A DNA stretch of 39,677 nucleotides from Pseudonocardia lacus (GCF_018531445.1 NZ_JAHDTH010000050.1:1-39677); one strand, 5' to 3'; shown: positions 8,042 through 18,493, counted from the first letter of the stretch. A program made the numbers and translations. Notes: generated by a model from the sequence alone, not told the origin.

Positions 8042-8452
8042 ATGGACCTCACCATCCACCAGACCTTCCTCCCGCACGACGACCCCGAGGCCGCGCTGGC
8101 CTTCTACCGCGACACCCTCGGCTTCGAGGTGCGCAACGACGTCGAGTACGGCGGGCTGCACTGGATCACCGTCGGCCCGCCCGGGCAGCCCGGCACGTCG
8201 ATCGTGCTGACCCCGCCGGCCGCCGACCCCGGCGTCACCGAGGAGGAGCGCCGCGTCGTCACCGAGATGATGGCCAAGGGCACCTACGCCGGCATCATCT
8301 TCGCCTCCAAGGACCTCGACGACACGTTCGAGCGCCTGCAGGCCGGCGACGCCGAGGTCGTGCAGGAGCCGACCGAGCAGCCGTGGGGCATCCGCGACTG
8401 CGCCTTCCGCGACCCGTCCGGCAACATGATCCGCATCTTCGAGGTGCGCTGA
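8042..8452 (+). CDS. VOC-family (glyoxalase/bleomycin-resistance fold) protein
   Basis: A 136-residue vicinal-oxygen-chelate protein with the two beta-alpha-beta-beta-beta units. The first contains ALAFYRDTLGFEVRNDV and the second ends in FRDPSGNMIRIFEV. An acidic helical insert (EEERRVVTEMMAKG) lies between the two. VOC proteins are metal enzymes or drug-binding proteins; the substrate is not predictable. It sits between an AraC regulator and a UvrA-like ABC protein, which suggests inducible detoxification or resistance. Confidence 0.88.
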   Translation: MDLTIHQTFLPHDDPEAALAFYRDTLGFEVRNDVEYGGLHWITVGPPGQPGTSIVLTPPAADPGVTEEERRVVTEMMAKGTYAGIIFASKDLDDTFERLQAGDAEVVQEPTEQPWGIRDCAFRDPSGNMIRIFEVR

Positions 8453-8508
8453 TCCGTCCTGCGCGAACCCGCCGGACACCGCAACCCCTGGAACCCATGG
8501 AGACCCCG

Positions 8509-10899
<2,391 letters not shown>

Positions 10900-10908
10900 C
10901 CGACCCGA

Positions 10909-10930
10909 CTTGCAGTGATTACACTGCAAG
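10909..10930. promoter_or_regulatory. Perfect palindrome, likely operator upstream of the haemoglobin gene
   Basis: Arms cttgcagtg (10909-10917) and cactgcaag (10922-10930) are perfect and flank atta. The site lies 26 bp before the ATG of the truncated haemoglobin. There is no T-run, and the A/T-rich centre in GC-rich DNA favours a regulator binding site over a terminator. The cognate regulator is unknown. Confidence 0.6.
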
Positions 10931-10955
10931 AAACCGGTTCTTCGGGGGTGCGGGG

Positions 10956-11423
10956 ATGGCTGACGGGACACCGACGATCTACGAATGGGCCGGGGGCCGG
11001 GAGGGCTTCGAACGCTGGCTCAACCGGTTCTACGACCTCGTCGAGGACGACGACCTGCTCGCCCCGGTGTTCGGCGGCCTGGTCACCGACCAGCACCGCC
11101 GCGACGTCGTGACCTGGTGGTGCGAGGTGATGGGCGGGCCGGCCGGGTACACGGAGGAGCTCGGCGGCTACGCCCACATGCTGTCCAAGCACCGCGGCCT
11201 CGGCATCACCGCGGACCAGCGGCTGCGCTTCGTCACGCTGCTCTCGCGCGCCGCCGACCTCGCCGAGCTCCCCGACGACCCCGAGTTCCGCGCCGCGATC
11301 ATGGGCTACGCCGAGTGGGGCACCCGGCTGGCCGTGCACAACTCCGGCGCCGCGACCGACGTCGCCGAGCGGGCGCCCGTGCCCCGGTGGGGCTGGGGCG
11401 TCGCGCCGCCCTACCAGCCCTGA
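10956..11423 (+). CDS. Group II truncated haemoglobin
   Basis: A 155-residue 2-on-2 globin of the TrHbO type. FYDLVEDDDLLAPVFGG contains the B-helix Tyr. GGYAHMLSKHRGLGIT contains the likely proximal His. MGYAEWGTRLAVHNS has the Trp at G8 typical of group II. These proteins bind O2/NO and take part in oxygen or nitrosative stress chemistry. An upstream palindrome (10909-10930) suggests dedicated regulation. The C-terminal RWGWGVAPPYQP is a Trp/Pro-rich tail seen in actinomycete members. Confidence 0.88.
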   Translation: MADGTPTIYEWAGGREGFERWLNRFYDLVEDDDLLAPVFGGLVTDQHRRDVVTWWCEVMGGPAGYTEELGGYAHMLSKHRGLGITADQRLRFVTLLSRAADLAELPDDPEFRAAIMGYAEWGTRLAVHNSGAATDVAERAPVPRWGWGVAPPYQP

Positions 11424-11478
11424 CAGGTCCACGGCGGCCCGGAGCAACGGCCCGCCGCGGCGCGACGACGTAGATCAT

Positions 11479-12892
11479 GTGGAACGAGCCGGCTCCTGCG
11501 AGCCCCCCGTCGGTGCCCTCCGTCCCCTCGCCCTCTTCGACGGCCTGACCGACGCCCAGCTCGGCGACCTCGCCGCCGCCGGCGACGCGGTGCGCATCAC
11601 CCCCGGCGTCGAGCTGTTCGGCGAGGGCGAGCCCGCGGACTCCTGGTGGGTGCTCGTCGAGGGCGCCGTGGACCTCGTCCGCCGCGTCGGCCGGGAGAGC
11701 GCCGTCGTCGGGAGGATGGACGTGCCGGGCCGCTGGGCGGGCGGGTTCCGGGCCTGGGACGAGGGCGGCGTCTACCTCGCGACCGGCAGGGGAGCGGTCG
11801 ACGGGTGGCTGCTGCGGGTCCCGGCCGCCGCGCTGCGCGAGCGGACCGCCGAGTGGTTCCCCTTCGGCGCCCACCTCGTCGAGGGCGTGTTCGGCACCGC
11901 GCGCGCCATCGAGTCGACCGCGCGCCAGCGCGCCTCCCTGCTGACCCTGGGCACGCTCGCCGCCGGACTCGCCCACGAGATCAACAACCCGGCGGCCGCG
12001 GCGGCGCGGGCGTCGGCCGCGCTGCGGGACGCGACCGGCGCGCTCGTCCCGACGGTCGTCCGGCTGGTCGAGCACGGCGTGACGGGCGCGCAGATCGCCG
12101 AGCTGGAGGCCCTGCGCCGCGGGATCGAGCCGCTCGCGGGGCCCCGTCGGAGCGCTGGCCATGTCGGACCGCGAGGACGCGCTGGCGGACTGGCTGGCCG
12201 ACCACGACGTCGACCACGACTGGACGATCGCCCCCGCGCTGGCCGCCGCCGGTGTCGACACCGCCTGGTGCGAGCGGGTGGCCGCGGTCCTGCCGGGACC
12301 GGCACTCGGCGCCGGGTTGGAGTGGGCCGCCGGCGCCGTCTCGGTGGCGGCGCTGCTCGCCGAGGTGGAGGACTCGACCCGACGGGTGTCCGAGCTCGTC
12401 GCCGCCGTGAAGTCCTACTCGCAGATGGACCGCGCCTCCCTGCAGTACGTCGACGTCGTGGAGGGCATCGACAGCACCCTGGTGATGCTCGGGCACAAGA
12501 TCGGACCGGGCGTCGAGGTCGTGCGGGCCTACGGGGCCGACGTCCCCCGCGTCGAGGCGCACGCCGGCGAGCTCAACCAGGTCTGGACCAGCATCGTCGA
12601 CAACGCCCTCGACGCGATGGACGGCACCGGCACGCTGCGGGTCGCCACGGGCACCGAGGGCGACGACGTCGTCGTCGAGATTTCCGACACCGGGCCGGGG
12701 ATGGCGCCGGAGGTCGCCGCCCGCGCGTTCGAGGCGTTCTTCACCACCAAGGACGTCGGCGAGGGCACCGGCCTCGGCCTGGACACCGCCCGGCGGATCG
12801 TGGTCGACCGGCACGGCGGCCGGATCGACATCGACTCGCGCCCCGGGCGGACCGTCCTGCGGGTGCGGATCCCCCTCCGCGGGACGCGGTGA
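11479..12892 (+). pseudogene. Cyclic-nucleotide-domain sensor histidine kinase, frameshifted
   Basis: Two overlapping frames make one protein. The first (11479 to about 12145) has a Crp-type cyclic-nucleotide-binding fold (ALFDGLTDAQL, then LFGEGEPADSWWVLVEG) and the phospho-acceptor helix AAGLAHEINNPAAA with His166. The second frame (from about 12145 to 12892) continues with SDREDALADWLADHDV, the N-box NQVWTSIVDNALDAM, G1 DTGPGMAP and G2 GEGTGLGLDTAR of an HATPase_c domain. The junction falls at ggggcccc (12139-12146), where one extra base would explain the switch. It is either a recent mutation, a sequencing error or, less likely, a programmed +1 shift. GTG 11479 is the apparent start. Related kinases are common in actinomycetes. 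Confidence 0.8.
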
Positions 12893-12989
12893 GCAACCCC
12901 GACCTCGGCCGGTGAGTTCACCCGATTGCCCAATTTGGCGGGTGGGCGCCACCGCATCCGGGCGACGACCCGCGGCTGGGCCCGGCCCC

Positions 12990-12995
12990 TAAGGT
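12990..12995 (+). promoter_or_regulatory. Leaderless-type -10 of the tandem RHH gene
   Basis: The hexamer taaggt ends 6 nt before ATG 13002. The same bases include aaggtg, so a weak ribosome binding site is an alternative reading. Confidence 0.4.
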
Positions 12996-13001
12996 GACCC
13001 G

Positions 13002-13454
13002 ATGGTCTCTGCCCTCGTCGAGGATCTCCCCCCGGACACCGCCGGGTTCCTGCGGCGCCGCGCCCGCCGCACGGGCGCCGCCTCGGTCACCGAGCACGTC
13101 CGCCACGAACTGATCACCCTGGCGGGGGAGCGGGTCCCGATCGACAACGTCGTCGAGTTCGCCCGGGAGAACCCGTCGCGCCGCTCCGAGCCCGAGATCG
13201 ACGCCGACGCGACCGTCCTGGCCGGGACCTACGACCTGCCGACCGAGGTGTGGACCACGCTGTGCCTGCGCGCGGCGGCCTCCGAGGTCCCGGTCAGCGA
13301 GTACGTCCACCGCGAGCTCGTCGCGCTGTCCCACCGGCCGACGATCGACGACATCATGGCCGAGTTCGAGGAAGCCAGGAGCGCCGATCCGGACTCCGAC
13401 GTCGACCTCGACGCCATCCTCGTGGCCACCCGGTACGCGCGCGGGGAGGACTGA
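13002..13454 (+). CDS. Orphan protein of two tandem antitoxin-like (RHH) units
   Basis: A 150-residue protein that aligns with itself. Residues about 6-75 (EDLPPDTAGFLRRRARR, SVTEHVRHELITLAG, PIDNVVEFA) match about 78-146 (YDLPTEVWTTLCLRAAA, PVSEYVHRELVALSH, TIDDIMAEF), including an acidic tail in each. Each unit resembles a FitA/VapB ribbon-helix-helix antitoxin N-terminal region. A fused pair could form a single-chain RHH dimer. No toxin gene lies beside it. Function is inferred only; it could be a stand-alone repressor. Confidence 0.7.
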   Translation: MVSALVEDLPPDTAGFLRRRARRTGAASVTEHVRHELITLAGERVPIDNVVEFARENPSRRSEPEIDADATVLAGTYDLPTEVWTTLCLRAAASEVPVSEYVHRELVALSHRPTIDDIMAEFEEARSADPDSDVDLDAILVATRYARGED

Positions 13455-13463
13455 GAAAGAGCC

Positions 13464-13494
13464 TTGCGGCTCAACCGGCTCGAGGTCGAACACT
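13464..13494 (+). promoter_or_regulatory. MerR-type autoregulated promoter
   Basis: A -35-like ttgcgg (13464-13469) and a -10-like aacact (13489-13494) are separated by 19 nt, the long spacer typical of MerR-controlled promoters. The spacer holds an imperfect dyad ctcaa-N5-tcgag. The ATG at 13501 follows the -10 by 6 nt, so the transcript would be leaderless. Confidence 0.45.
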
Positions 13495-13500
13495 GGCGGC

Positions 13501-14520
13501 ATGCACCGAGACGGCCTCTACCCCATCGGCGACGTGGCCCGCCGCACCGGACTGTCGGTCAGCGCGATCCGCTTCTACTCCGACGAGGGCATCGTCCGCC
13601 CCGCCGGCCTGAACACCGCAGGCCACCGCCAGTACGACCTCCGCGCGATCGCCCTGCTGGAGCTCATCCGCACCCTGCGCGACCTGGGCACCGGCCTGGA
13701 CGACATCCGCCGCCACCTCGACGGCGAAACGCCCCTGCGCGACCTCCTCGCCGAGCACCTGCGCCTCGTCGAGCGCCAGGAACGTGACCTGCGAGCCCGG
13801 CGGGCGGTGCTCAGGGCCCTGAACAAGCAGGACGGCACCGCCGCCCGCGCCGCCCTCATGCACAAGCTCGTCAACATGTCCGACGAGGAGCGCGAGCGCC
13901 TCGTCGACGACTTCTGGACCGAGGTCGGCGCCGACCTGCCCGCCGACTTCGTCGAGCGGCTCGCGAGCATGCGACCCCGGCTGCCCGACGACCCGACCGC
14001 GGCCCAGCTGGAGGCCTGGATCGAACTGGCCGACCTGGTCGGCGACCCCGCCTTCCGGGCCGACGTCCGCGGCTACTTCCGCGACACCTTCACCACCCCA
14101 CCCGGCCCGCAGATGACCGCCGGGCCGGTGCAGGACTTCATCCACACGACCGGGTCGAGGACCATGGAGGAGATCGTCGCGGCGCACCGCTGCGGCCTGC
14201 CCCCGGATTCCGCGCACGCCCAGGAGCTGGTGGCCCGGTTCGCGCGCGAGGCGGGCGAGGCCGTCGGGGTGCCGATCACCGCGGAGCTGCGGGAGCGGAT
14301 CGCCGCCGGCTTCCAGGTGGTCGACGAGACCTACGCGGACGCGCTCGACGACCCCTGGTACGACGCCACGCACGGCCGCTACCTGGCCCTGGTGGGAACG
14401 GTCAACGGAACCGCGGCGGAGCCCCACGACCCCTTCGGCCCCGGCGACCTCGGCCACCTGGGGGCGTGGATCGCGGCGGCGCTGCGCGCCCCGGTCGCGG
14501 GTGTTGTCGGCGGTGGGTAG
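13501..14520 (+). CDS. MerR-family transcriptional regulator with long C-terminal domain
   Basis: A 339-residue protein. The N-terminal MerR winged helix reads YPIGDVARRTGLSVSAIRFY, then SDEGIVRPAG and GHRQYD. A coiled-coil dimerisation helix (LRLVERQERDLRARRAVL) follows. A helical effector domain of about 200 residues (MSDEERERLVDDFW, then RFAREAGEAVGVPI) resembles TipAS-like or drug-binding domains of actinomycete MerR regulators. The last residues (APVAGVVGGG) are encoded opposite a decayed methyltransferase gene, so the native C-terminus may have been replaced. No adjacent target gene is evident. Confidence 0.85.
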   Translation: MHRDGLYPIGDVARRTGLSVSAIRFYSDEGIVRPAGLNTAGHRQYDLRAIALLELIRTLRDLGTGLDDIRRHLDGETPLRDLLAEHLRLVERQERDLRARRAVLRALNKQDGTAARAALMHKLVNMSDEERERLVDDFWTEVGADLPADFVERLASMRPRLPDDPTAAQLEAWIELADLVGDPAFRADVRGYFRDTFTTPPGPQMTAGPVQDFIHTTGSRTMEEIVAAHRCGLPPDSAHAQELVARFAREAGEAVGVPITAELRERIAAGFQVVDETYADALDDPWYDATHGRYLALVGTVNGTAAEPHDPFGPGDLGHLGAWIAAALRAPVAGVVGGG

Positions 14521-14760
14521 CCGGTGCCGATGTCGAGGGACTGGCGGAGCCCGGCCTCCGCCGCCGTCAGCGCACCCCGCGCTGCACGAACTTCGGGACG
14601 TCCGGACCGCCACCCCCATCCCGGGGTCGATCGCGAGCCAGGCCTCCCCGGCCTCGCGGTCGACCGGGTAGTTGTCGTTACCGCCGAGCCAGAAGCTCCG
14701 GATCCGGGCCGAAGGGGAACGGTCTCGTCGATACCGGTCGCTCGCGTCGTCGGTCTCCAT
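14475..14760 (-). pseudogene. Decayed SAM-dependent methyltransferase (SAV2177/DUF574 type)
   Basis: From ATG 14760 on the minus strand the peptide carries SARIRSFWLGGNDNYPVDRE and then AWLAIDPGM, the N-terminal hallmark of the SAV2177/DUF574 family. The next conserved piece (TAAEAGLRQSLDIGTG) is in another frame (about 14594-14522), and LPTADNT returns to the first frame at 14520. At least two frameshifts are therefore present, and the rest of the gene is missing. The remnant ends inside the 3' end of the MerR gene. Such methyltransferases often accompany XRE/DUF5753 regulators, and one lies just upstream here (14872-15801). Confidence 0.75.
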
Positions 14761-14871
14761 GGCGAGGAATGGTTCCGGTGCCACCCGGTGCGGACGGCGC
14801 TTCGACGTGGTTCGAGGCCACGCGAATAGCCCATCGTTGCAGTGCGGGGAGGAGTGCGCCGGTGGAATCGC

Positions 14872-15801
14872 CTACATCTCGTCGTGGATGCGGCGCAGCG
14901 TGAGAGCGGTTCGCTCGGGATGATCCAGGTTGGTGACCATCCTGTCCAGCGCCAATCGGTAGATGTTCACGTGCGTCATGTCGTTGATGTACACGGCGCC
15001 GCTGAGGTGTTCCTGGTAGACGATGTCGGGCACGCCGAACTGCGGGAAGCGCAGGATGGTGAACGGTGTCCCGGCCTGCGGGTGGCGGGCGTACGACCAC
15101 GGGATGATCTGCAGCGTCACGGTGGCCAGCTCGTTCATCTCGAGGAGGTGGGCGAGCTGCGCGCGCGCCACGGCGCGCCCGCCGACCGGACGCCGCAGGG
15201 CGCTCTCGTCGATCAGGGCCCACAGCGTGGGCGCGTCGGGTCGGGTGAGGATCCGCTGCCGGCGCATCCGCAGCTCGACGCGGCGCTGGATGTCGGAGGA
15301 CCGCTGCGCCGGTGCCATCCCGATGACGGCCTGGGCGTACTCGCGGGTCTGCAGCAGGCCGGGCACGTGGACCAGCGAGTAGGCGCGGATGACGGCGGCG
15401 GCCTGTTCGAGGCCCAGGTAGGTCTCGAACCAGGTGGGCAGCAGGTCGCTGTAGAGCTGCCACCACCCCGGCGCGTTGGCGCTGCGGGCGAGGTCGAGGA
15501 AGGTCTCCCGCTCGGCCGGGTCGTCGACGCGGTAGAGCGTGAGGAGGTCGGCGATGTCGCGCTGCTTGAAGCTGACCCTGCCCAGCTCCATGCGGCTGAT
15601 CTTGGCCCCGGACGCCCGGATGACCTCGGCCGCGTCCGCCACGGTGATGCCGGCGGCCTCCCGGCGCCGCCGCAGCTCCATCCCGAGCCCGAGGCGGAGC
15701 ACCATCGGGCTGGCGCCGGTGTGGTCGCCGAAGCCGATGACGGAGGCTCCGAGCGCCCGGGCGCCGCCGCCCGGCGGGCAGTTCTCAGCTGCGGTGTCCA
15801 T
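14872..15801 (-). CDS. XRE-family regulator with DUF5753 domain
   Basis: A 309-residue protein. An XRE helix-turn-helix (residues about 40-100) has LGMELRRRREAAGITVADAA and GAKISRMELGR. The C-terminal DUF5753 domain contains FETYLGLEQAAAVIRAYS, VPGLLQTREYA and PFTILRF. Members (such as WhiJ-like regulators in Streptomyces) usually pair with a small DUF397 protein. None was found nearby, and the companion methyltransferase is decayed. ATG 15801 is used; ATG 15705 is an internal alternative that would leave only the core. Likely a remnant of a regulatory-methyltransferase cassette. Confidence 0.85.
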   Translation of the reverse strand: MDTAAENCPPGGGARALGASVIGFGDHTGASPMVLRLGLGMELRRRREAAGITVADAAEVIRASGAKISRMELGRVSFKQRDIADLLTLYRVDDPAERETFLDLARSANAPGWWQLYSDLLPTWFETYLGLEQAAAVIRAYSLVHVPGLLQTREYAQAVIGMAPAQRSSDIQRRVELRMRRQRILTRPDAPTLWALIDESALRRPVGGRAVARAQLAHLLEMNELATVTLQIIPWSYARHPQAGTPFTILRFPQFGVPDIVYQEHLSGAVYINDMTHVNIYRLALDRMVTNLDHPERTALTLRRIHDEM

Positions 15802-16379
15802 GTCCGGCCAAGGCTCCCCGCAGGCTCGGCATCATTTGCTGGTCGTACTGCATCCGGGATCGCGCGTGCGGGAACAGTGCCGGTCTGGACGATCGAGGCA
15901 GGTGAACGCCGCAACCGCACCGTACAGCACTCGTGTTCGCGGAGAATGCCGACCCGGTGCGGGTGTCGGCTCGACCGATCGGATTGCGCTGCTGCGACCG
16001 ACGAAACGAATGATCATTCACGGGTCGGGTGCCGCGAATGAGCAGATCGAATGTTCGGTACGCCGGTCCGCCACGCTCCGCCGATTTCGGGAACAGCGCC
16101 CCGACACCGCGCCACCACCGGTGGGCGGCGAACCGGCGCGGGTCGCCGCGGTGGTCGAGGCCACGACGAGGTTCTCCGGGCCGGAGTGAGGGGTGTTCCA
16201 GAGCGTTGACGGCGGGACCGCGGCGCACGATGCGAGCGGTGGAGCCGCTGGTCGGCGGATGTGCGACCCCCGGGGAGCTTCAACTGACCGTGCCGACCCC
16301 TGGATCGGTGACCATGCGGACCTCAGGTCGGTCCACGGCGGCTGCGATGAACGTGCCCTCGATCGTTCGGATGAGCCTG
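15802..16379. other. Intergenic stretch without recognisable gene
   Basis: No convincing coding frame was found on either strand in these 578 bases. The one notable element is a perfect 12-bp palindrome, gaatgatcattc, at 16008-16019. It is about 210 bp upstream of the XRE start and could be an operator. Confidence 0.5.
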
Positions 16380-16967
16380 TCAGGTGTGCCGGCTCTTGTC
16401 GGCGACCATGTCGACGAGGGTGTTGGTGAGGTCTTCGGCGGAGACGCCTCCCCACTTCGGGTCGATGAGCTGACCGCTGGCCTCCAGGCCGGCGATCCCG
16501 TTCGCGCTGCTGATGAGCAGGGCAGCGTATCGGCGGGCGTCCTGCTCGCCGACCAGGTCGGCGACGACGGCCAGGAACTCGGTCTGGCTTCGCTCGGCGG
16601 CACGGGCCATAGCGGTGGGGTCGCCGGGCGGGTTGCTGAACATGAGCTTGTAGAGGTGTGGCTGGAAGCGGCCGACGTCGATGAGTGCGATGAGACCGCC
16701 GCGCACCTTCTCGGCGGCTGACAGGCCCGGTTGTGCGCGAAGGGCCTGCATGCGGTCTCCGAGCGTGTCCCACGCCCGGGTGCCGATGGCGGTCAGCAGG
16801 CTCTCCTTGTCGAGGAAGTGCCGGTAGGGCGCTCCGCGGGTCACTCCAGCGCGCGCCCCGACCGCGCGCAGTGTCACGGCGTCGAGGCCACCGGAATCGA
16901 GCAGCTCGGCGGCCGCGTCGAGCAGGGCGCGGCGGGTGGCAGCGGCTGATTCGGCGCGGCTGATCAC
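16380..16967 (-). CDS. TetR-family repressor
   Basis: A 195-residue TetR regulator. The N-terminal helix-turn-helix includes TRRALLDAAAELLDSGG, VTLRAVGARAGVTRGAPYRHF and KESLLTAIG. The C-terminal ligand domain is helical (FQPHLYKLMFSNPPGD). GTG 16967 lies 7 nt after a -10 box, so it appears leaderless. It is divergent from an SDR gene, and the 81-bp gap plus the SDR start holds three TGAC-N3-GTCA palindromes. It therefore probably represses itself and the SDR. Confidence 0.88.
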   Translation of the reverse strand: MISRAESAAATRRALLDAAAELLDSGGLDAVTLRAVGARAGVTRGAPYRHFLDKESLLTAIGTRAWDTLGDRMQALRAQPGLSAAEKVRGGLIALIDVGRFQPHLYKLMFSNPPGDPTAMARAAERSQTEFLAVVADLVGEQDARRYAALLISSANGIAGLEASGQLIDPKWGGVSAEDLTNTLVDMVADKSRHT

Positions 16968-16974
16968 CCGGACG

Positions 16975-17004
16975 ACTCTAGCCTGCTCCTGATGACTAAG
17001 TCAC
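16975..17004 (-). promoter_or_regulatory. Promoter of the TetR gene
   Basis: On the minus strand, -35 gtgact (17004-16999), an 18-nt spacer and -10 tagagt (16980-16975) lead directly to GTG 16967. Operator site 1 (16993-17003) covers the -35. Confidence 0.5.
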
Positions 17005-17060
17005 TCGAAACAGTTGACGCCGTCATCTCAGTGCGGCACACTCGAATGATGACAGTGTCA
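16993..17060. promoter_or_regulatory. Three TGAC-N3-GTCA operators for the TetR repressor
   Basis: Three 11-bp palindromes share tgac and gtca arms: tgactaagtca (16993-17003), tgacgccgtca (17015-17025) and tgacagtgtca (17050-17060). Centres of sites 1 and 2 are 22 bp apart, about two helical turns. Site 1 covers the TetR -35, site 2 the SDR -35 and site 3 the SDR start codon. Confidence 0.7.
17014..17042 (+). promoter_or_regulatory. Promoter of the SDR gene
   Basis: -35 ttgacg (17014-17019), a 17-nt spacer and -10 cacact (17037-17042) lie 6 nt before ATG 17049. Operator site 2 overlaps the -35. Confidence 0.5.
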
Positions 17061-17945
17061 ACTGAAACTCGGGACCTCGTCGTCGTGACCGGGGCGTCGA
17101 CCGGCATCGGCGCCGCCACCGCGCTGGAACTGGCTCGGCGCGGCTTCCACGTCCTCGCCGGCGTACGGCGCGACAGCGACCGGAAGTCCCTGCGGGCCGA
17201 GGGCGTCGAGCCGGTCATCCTCGACATCACCGACCCCGATCACGTCGCCGCGCTCGCCGCACGCGTCGAGCGGGGTCCGGGGCCGCTGCGGGCGCTGGTC
17301 AACAACGCCGGCGTCCCGGGCGCAGGCCCGGTCGAAGTGATGCCGCTCAGCGAATGGCGGCGCGTGTTCGAGGTGAATCTCTTCGGCCACGTCGCCGTCA
17401 CCCAGGCCCTGCTCCCCGCGCTGGTGCGCGGCGAGGGACGCGTCGTCAACATCAGTTCCCTCAACGGCAGGATCTCCATGGCCGGCTACGGGCCGTACGC
17501 CGCCAGCAAGTTCGCCATGGAGGCGATGAGCGACGCGCTGCGCAACGAGCTGGCCCCCCATGGAGTGCGGGTGGTGGTGGTCGAACCCGGCGGCGTGCGA
17601 ACCGAGATGTCCCGCGCCGGCCTGGCCTCCCTCAGCCGCCTCGACGACGGGATGACGCCCGAGCAGAACGCGCGCTACGGCGCCTTGATGCACGCGATTC
17701 CCGCCCACGTGGCGGCGTTCACCAGGGCCGGCGTGACCTCCGAGGTCGCCGCGAAGAGGATCGCCAAGGCGGTGACCGTCCGCAGGCCCCGCACCCGTTA
17801 CACCATCGGCGCGACGGCCACCTTCCTCATCCGGGCTTCCCGCTTCCTCCCCGACCGGATCCTCGACCGGATGACGACCTCCGACCTGCGCAAGCACTAC
17901 CCGGCCGAGATCCGTGGCCGCGCGGCCGCGACACCCACCGGCTGA
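17049..17945 (+). CDS. Short-chain dehydrogenase/reductase (SDR)
   Basis: A 298-residue classical SDR with a Rossmann fold. The cofactor motif TGASTGIG is at residues 14-21 and NNAG follows in the second third. The catalytic Ser lies in NISSLNGR, and the Tyr150/Lys154 pair lies in YAASK. The C-terminal 60 residues (RPRTRYTIGATATFLIRASR) are typical of the group acting on lipid, retinol or steroid-like alcohols. ATG 17049 fits the leaderless promoter; ATG 17046 and 16992 are in-frame alternatives. It is followed by an F420-type oxidoreductase gene 38 bp downstream. Confidence 0.9.
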   Translation: MTVSTETRDLVVVTGASTGIGAATALELARRGFHVLAGVRRDSDRKSLRAEGVEPVILDITDPDHVAALAARVERGPGPLRALVNNAGVPGAGPVEVMPLSEWRRVFEVNLFGHVAVTQALLPALVRGEGRVVNISSLNGRISMAGYGPYAASKFAMEAMSDALRNELAPHGVRVVVVEPGGVRTEMSRAGLASLSRLDDGMTPEQNARYGALMHAIPAHVAAFTRAGVTSEVAAKRIAKAVTVRRPRTRYTIGATATFLIRASRFLPDRILDRMTTSDLRKHYPAEIRGRAAATPTG

Positions 17946-17983
17946 CCGAAGCGACGTCCGATGAGGAATCGGGGACCTGGTAC

Positions 17984-18436
17984 ATGGTGACGAGAGTGCC
18001 GCCGCGATGGTTGATGCGGATCCTCTGGAAGGTCCACCGGGCGGTGCTCCGGATCTCGGGGAACCGGGCGACCCTGTCCGAGCCGGACGGCCGCAAGACC
18101 GGGATGTTGCAACTGCACACGATCGGCCGGAGGTCGGGCGAGCCGCGCGCGGTCGTCCTCAACTACATCGAGGACGGCGACGACATCGTCGTCCTCGCGT
18201 CGAACGGCGCGATGTCGCCCGATCCCGCCTGGTGGCTGAATCTCCAGGCCGGGCCGCTCGCGGCGGTGGACCTCGTGGGCGGCCGGCGTCCCGTCCGCGC
18301 CCACGAGGCCACCGGCGACGAGCGCGAACGGCTGCTGATCGCGATGCGCGGCTACACCAAGTTCGGGGACGTCGACGGGATCATGGCCATGCGGGGTGGT
18401 CACACGGCCGTCGTCGTTCCCGCTCACGCTTCCTGA
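17984..18436 (+). CDS. Deazaflavin (F420)-dependent nitroreductase-family protein
   Basis: A 150-residue protein of the Ddn/DUF385 split-barrel family. Conserved pieces are LQLHTIGRRSGEPRAVVLNY, DGDDIVVLASNG and PAWWLNLQAGP. Mycobacterial Ddn uses reduced coenzyme F420 to reduce nitroimidazoles and quinones. It sits 38 bp after the SDR gene on the same strand and probably shares its transcript, and an LLM-class F420 enzyme follows. ATG 17984 lacks a strong ribosome binding site. Confidence 0.85.
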   Translation: MVTRVPPRWLMRILWKVHRAVLRISGNRATLSEPDGRKTGMLQLHTIGRRSGEPRAVVLNYIEDGDDIVVLASNGAMSPDPAWWLNLQAGPLAAVDLVGGRRPVRAHEATGDERERLLIAMRGYTKFGDVDGIMAMRGGHTAVVVPAHAS

Positions 18437-18465
18437 CCTGGATGGATGCGCCGACCGACGAGTGA

Positions 18466-18493
18466 GCTTCAAGATTGACTTCAACCTTGAAGC
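18466..18493. promoter_or_regulatory. Operator-like nested palindromes over the LLM promoter
   Basis: Outer arms gcttcaag (18466-18473) and cttgaagc (18486-18493) are perfect. An inner palindrome, cttcaaccttgaag (18479-18492), fills most of the space between -35 and -10. A repressor bound here would block the promoter; the MarR gene at 19517 is a candidate. Confidence 0.6.

Noticed and set aside
16018..16230. Possible DUF397 relic on the minus strand (peptide with HSGPEN)
   Set aside because: Only one short motif fits; the conserved C-terminal RDSK-type segment expected of DUF397 is missing in all frames.
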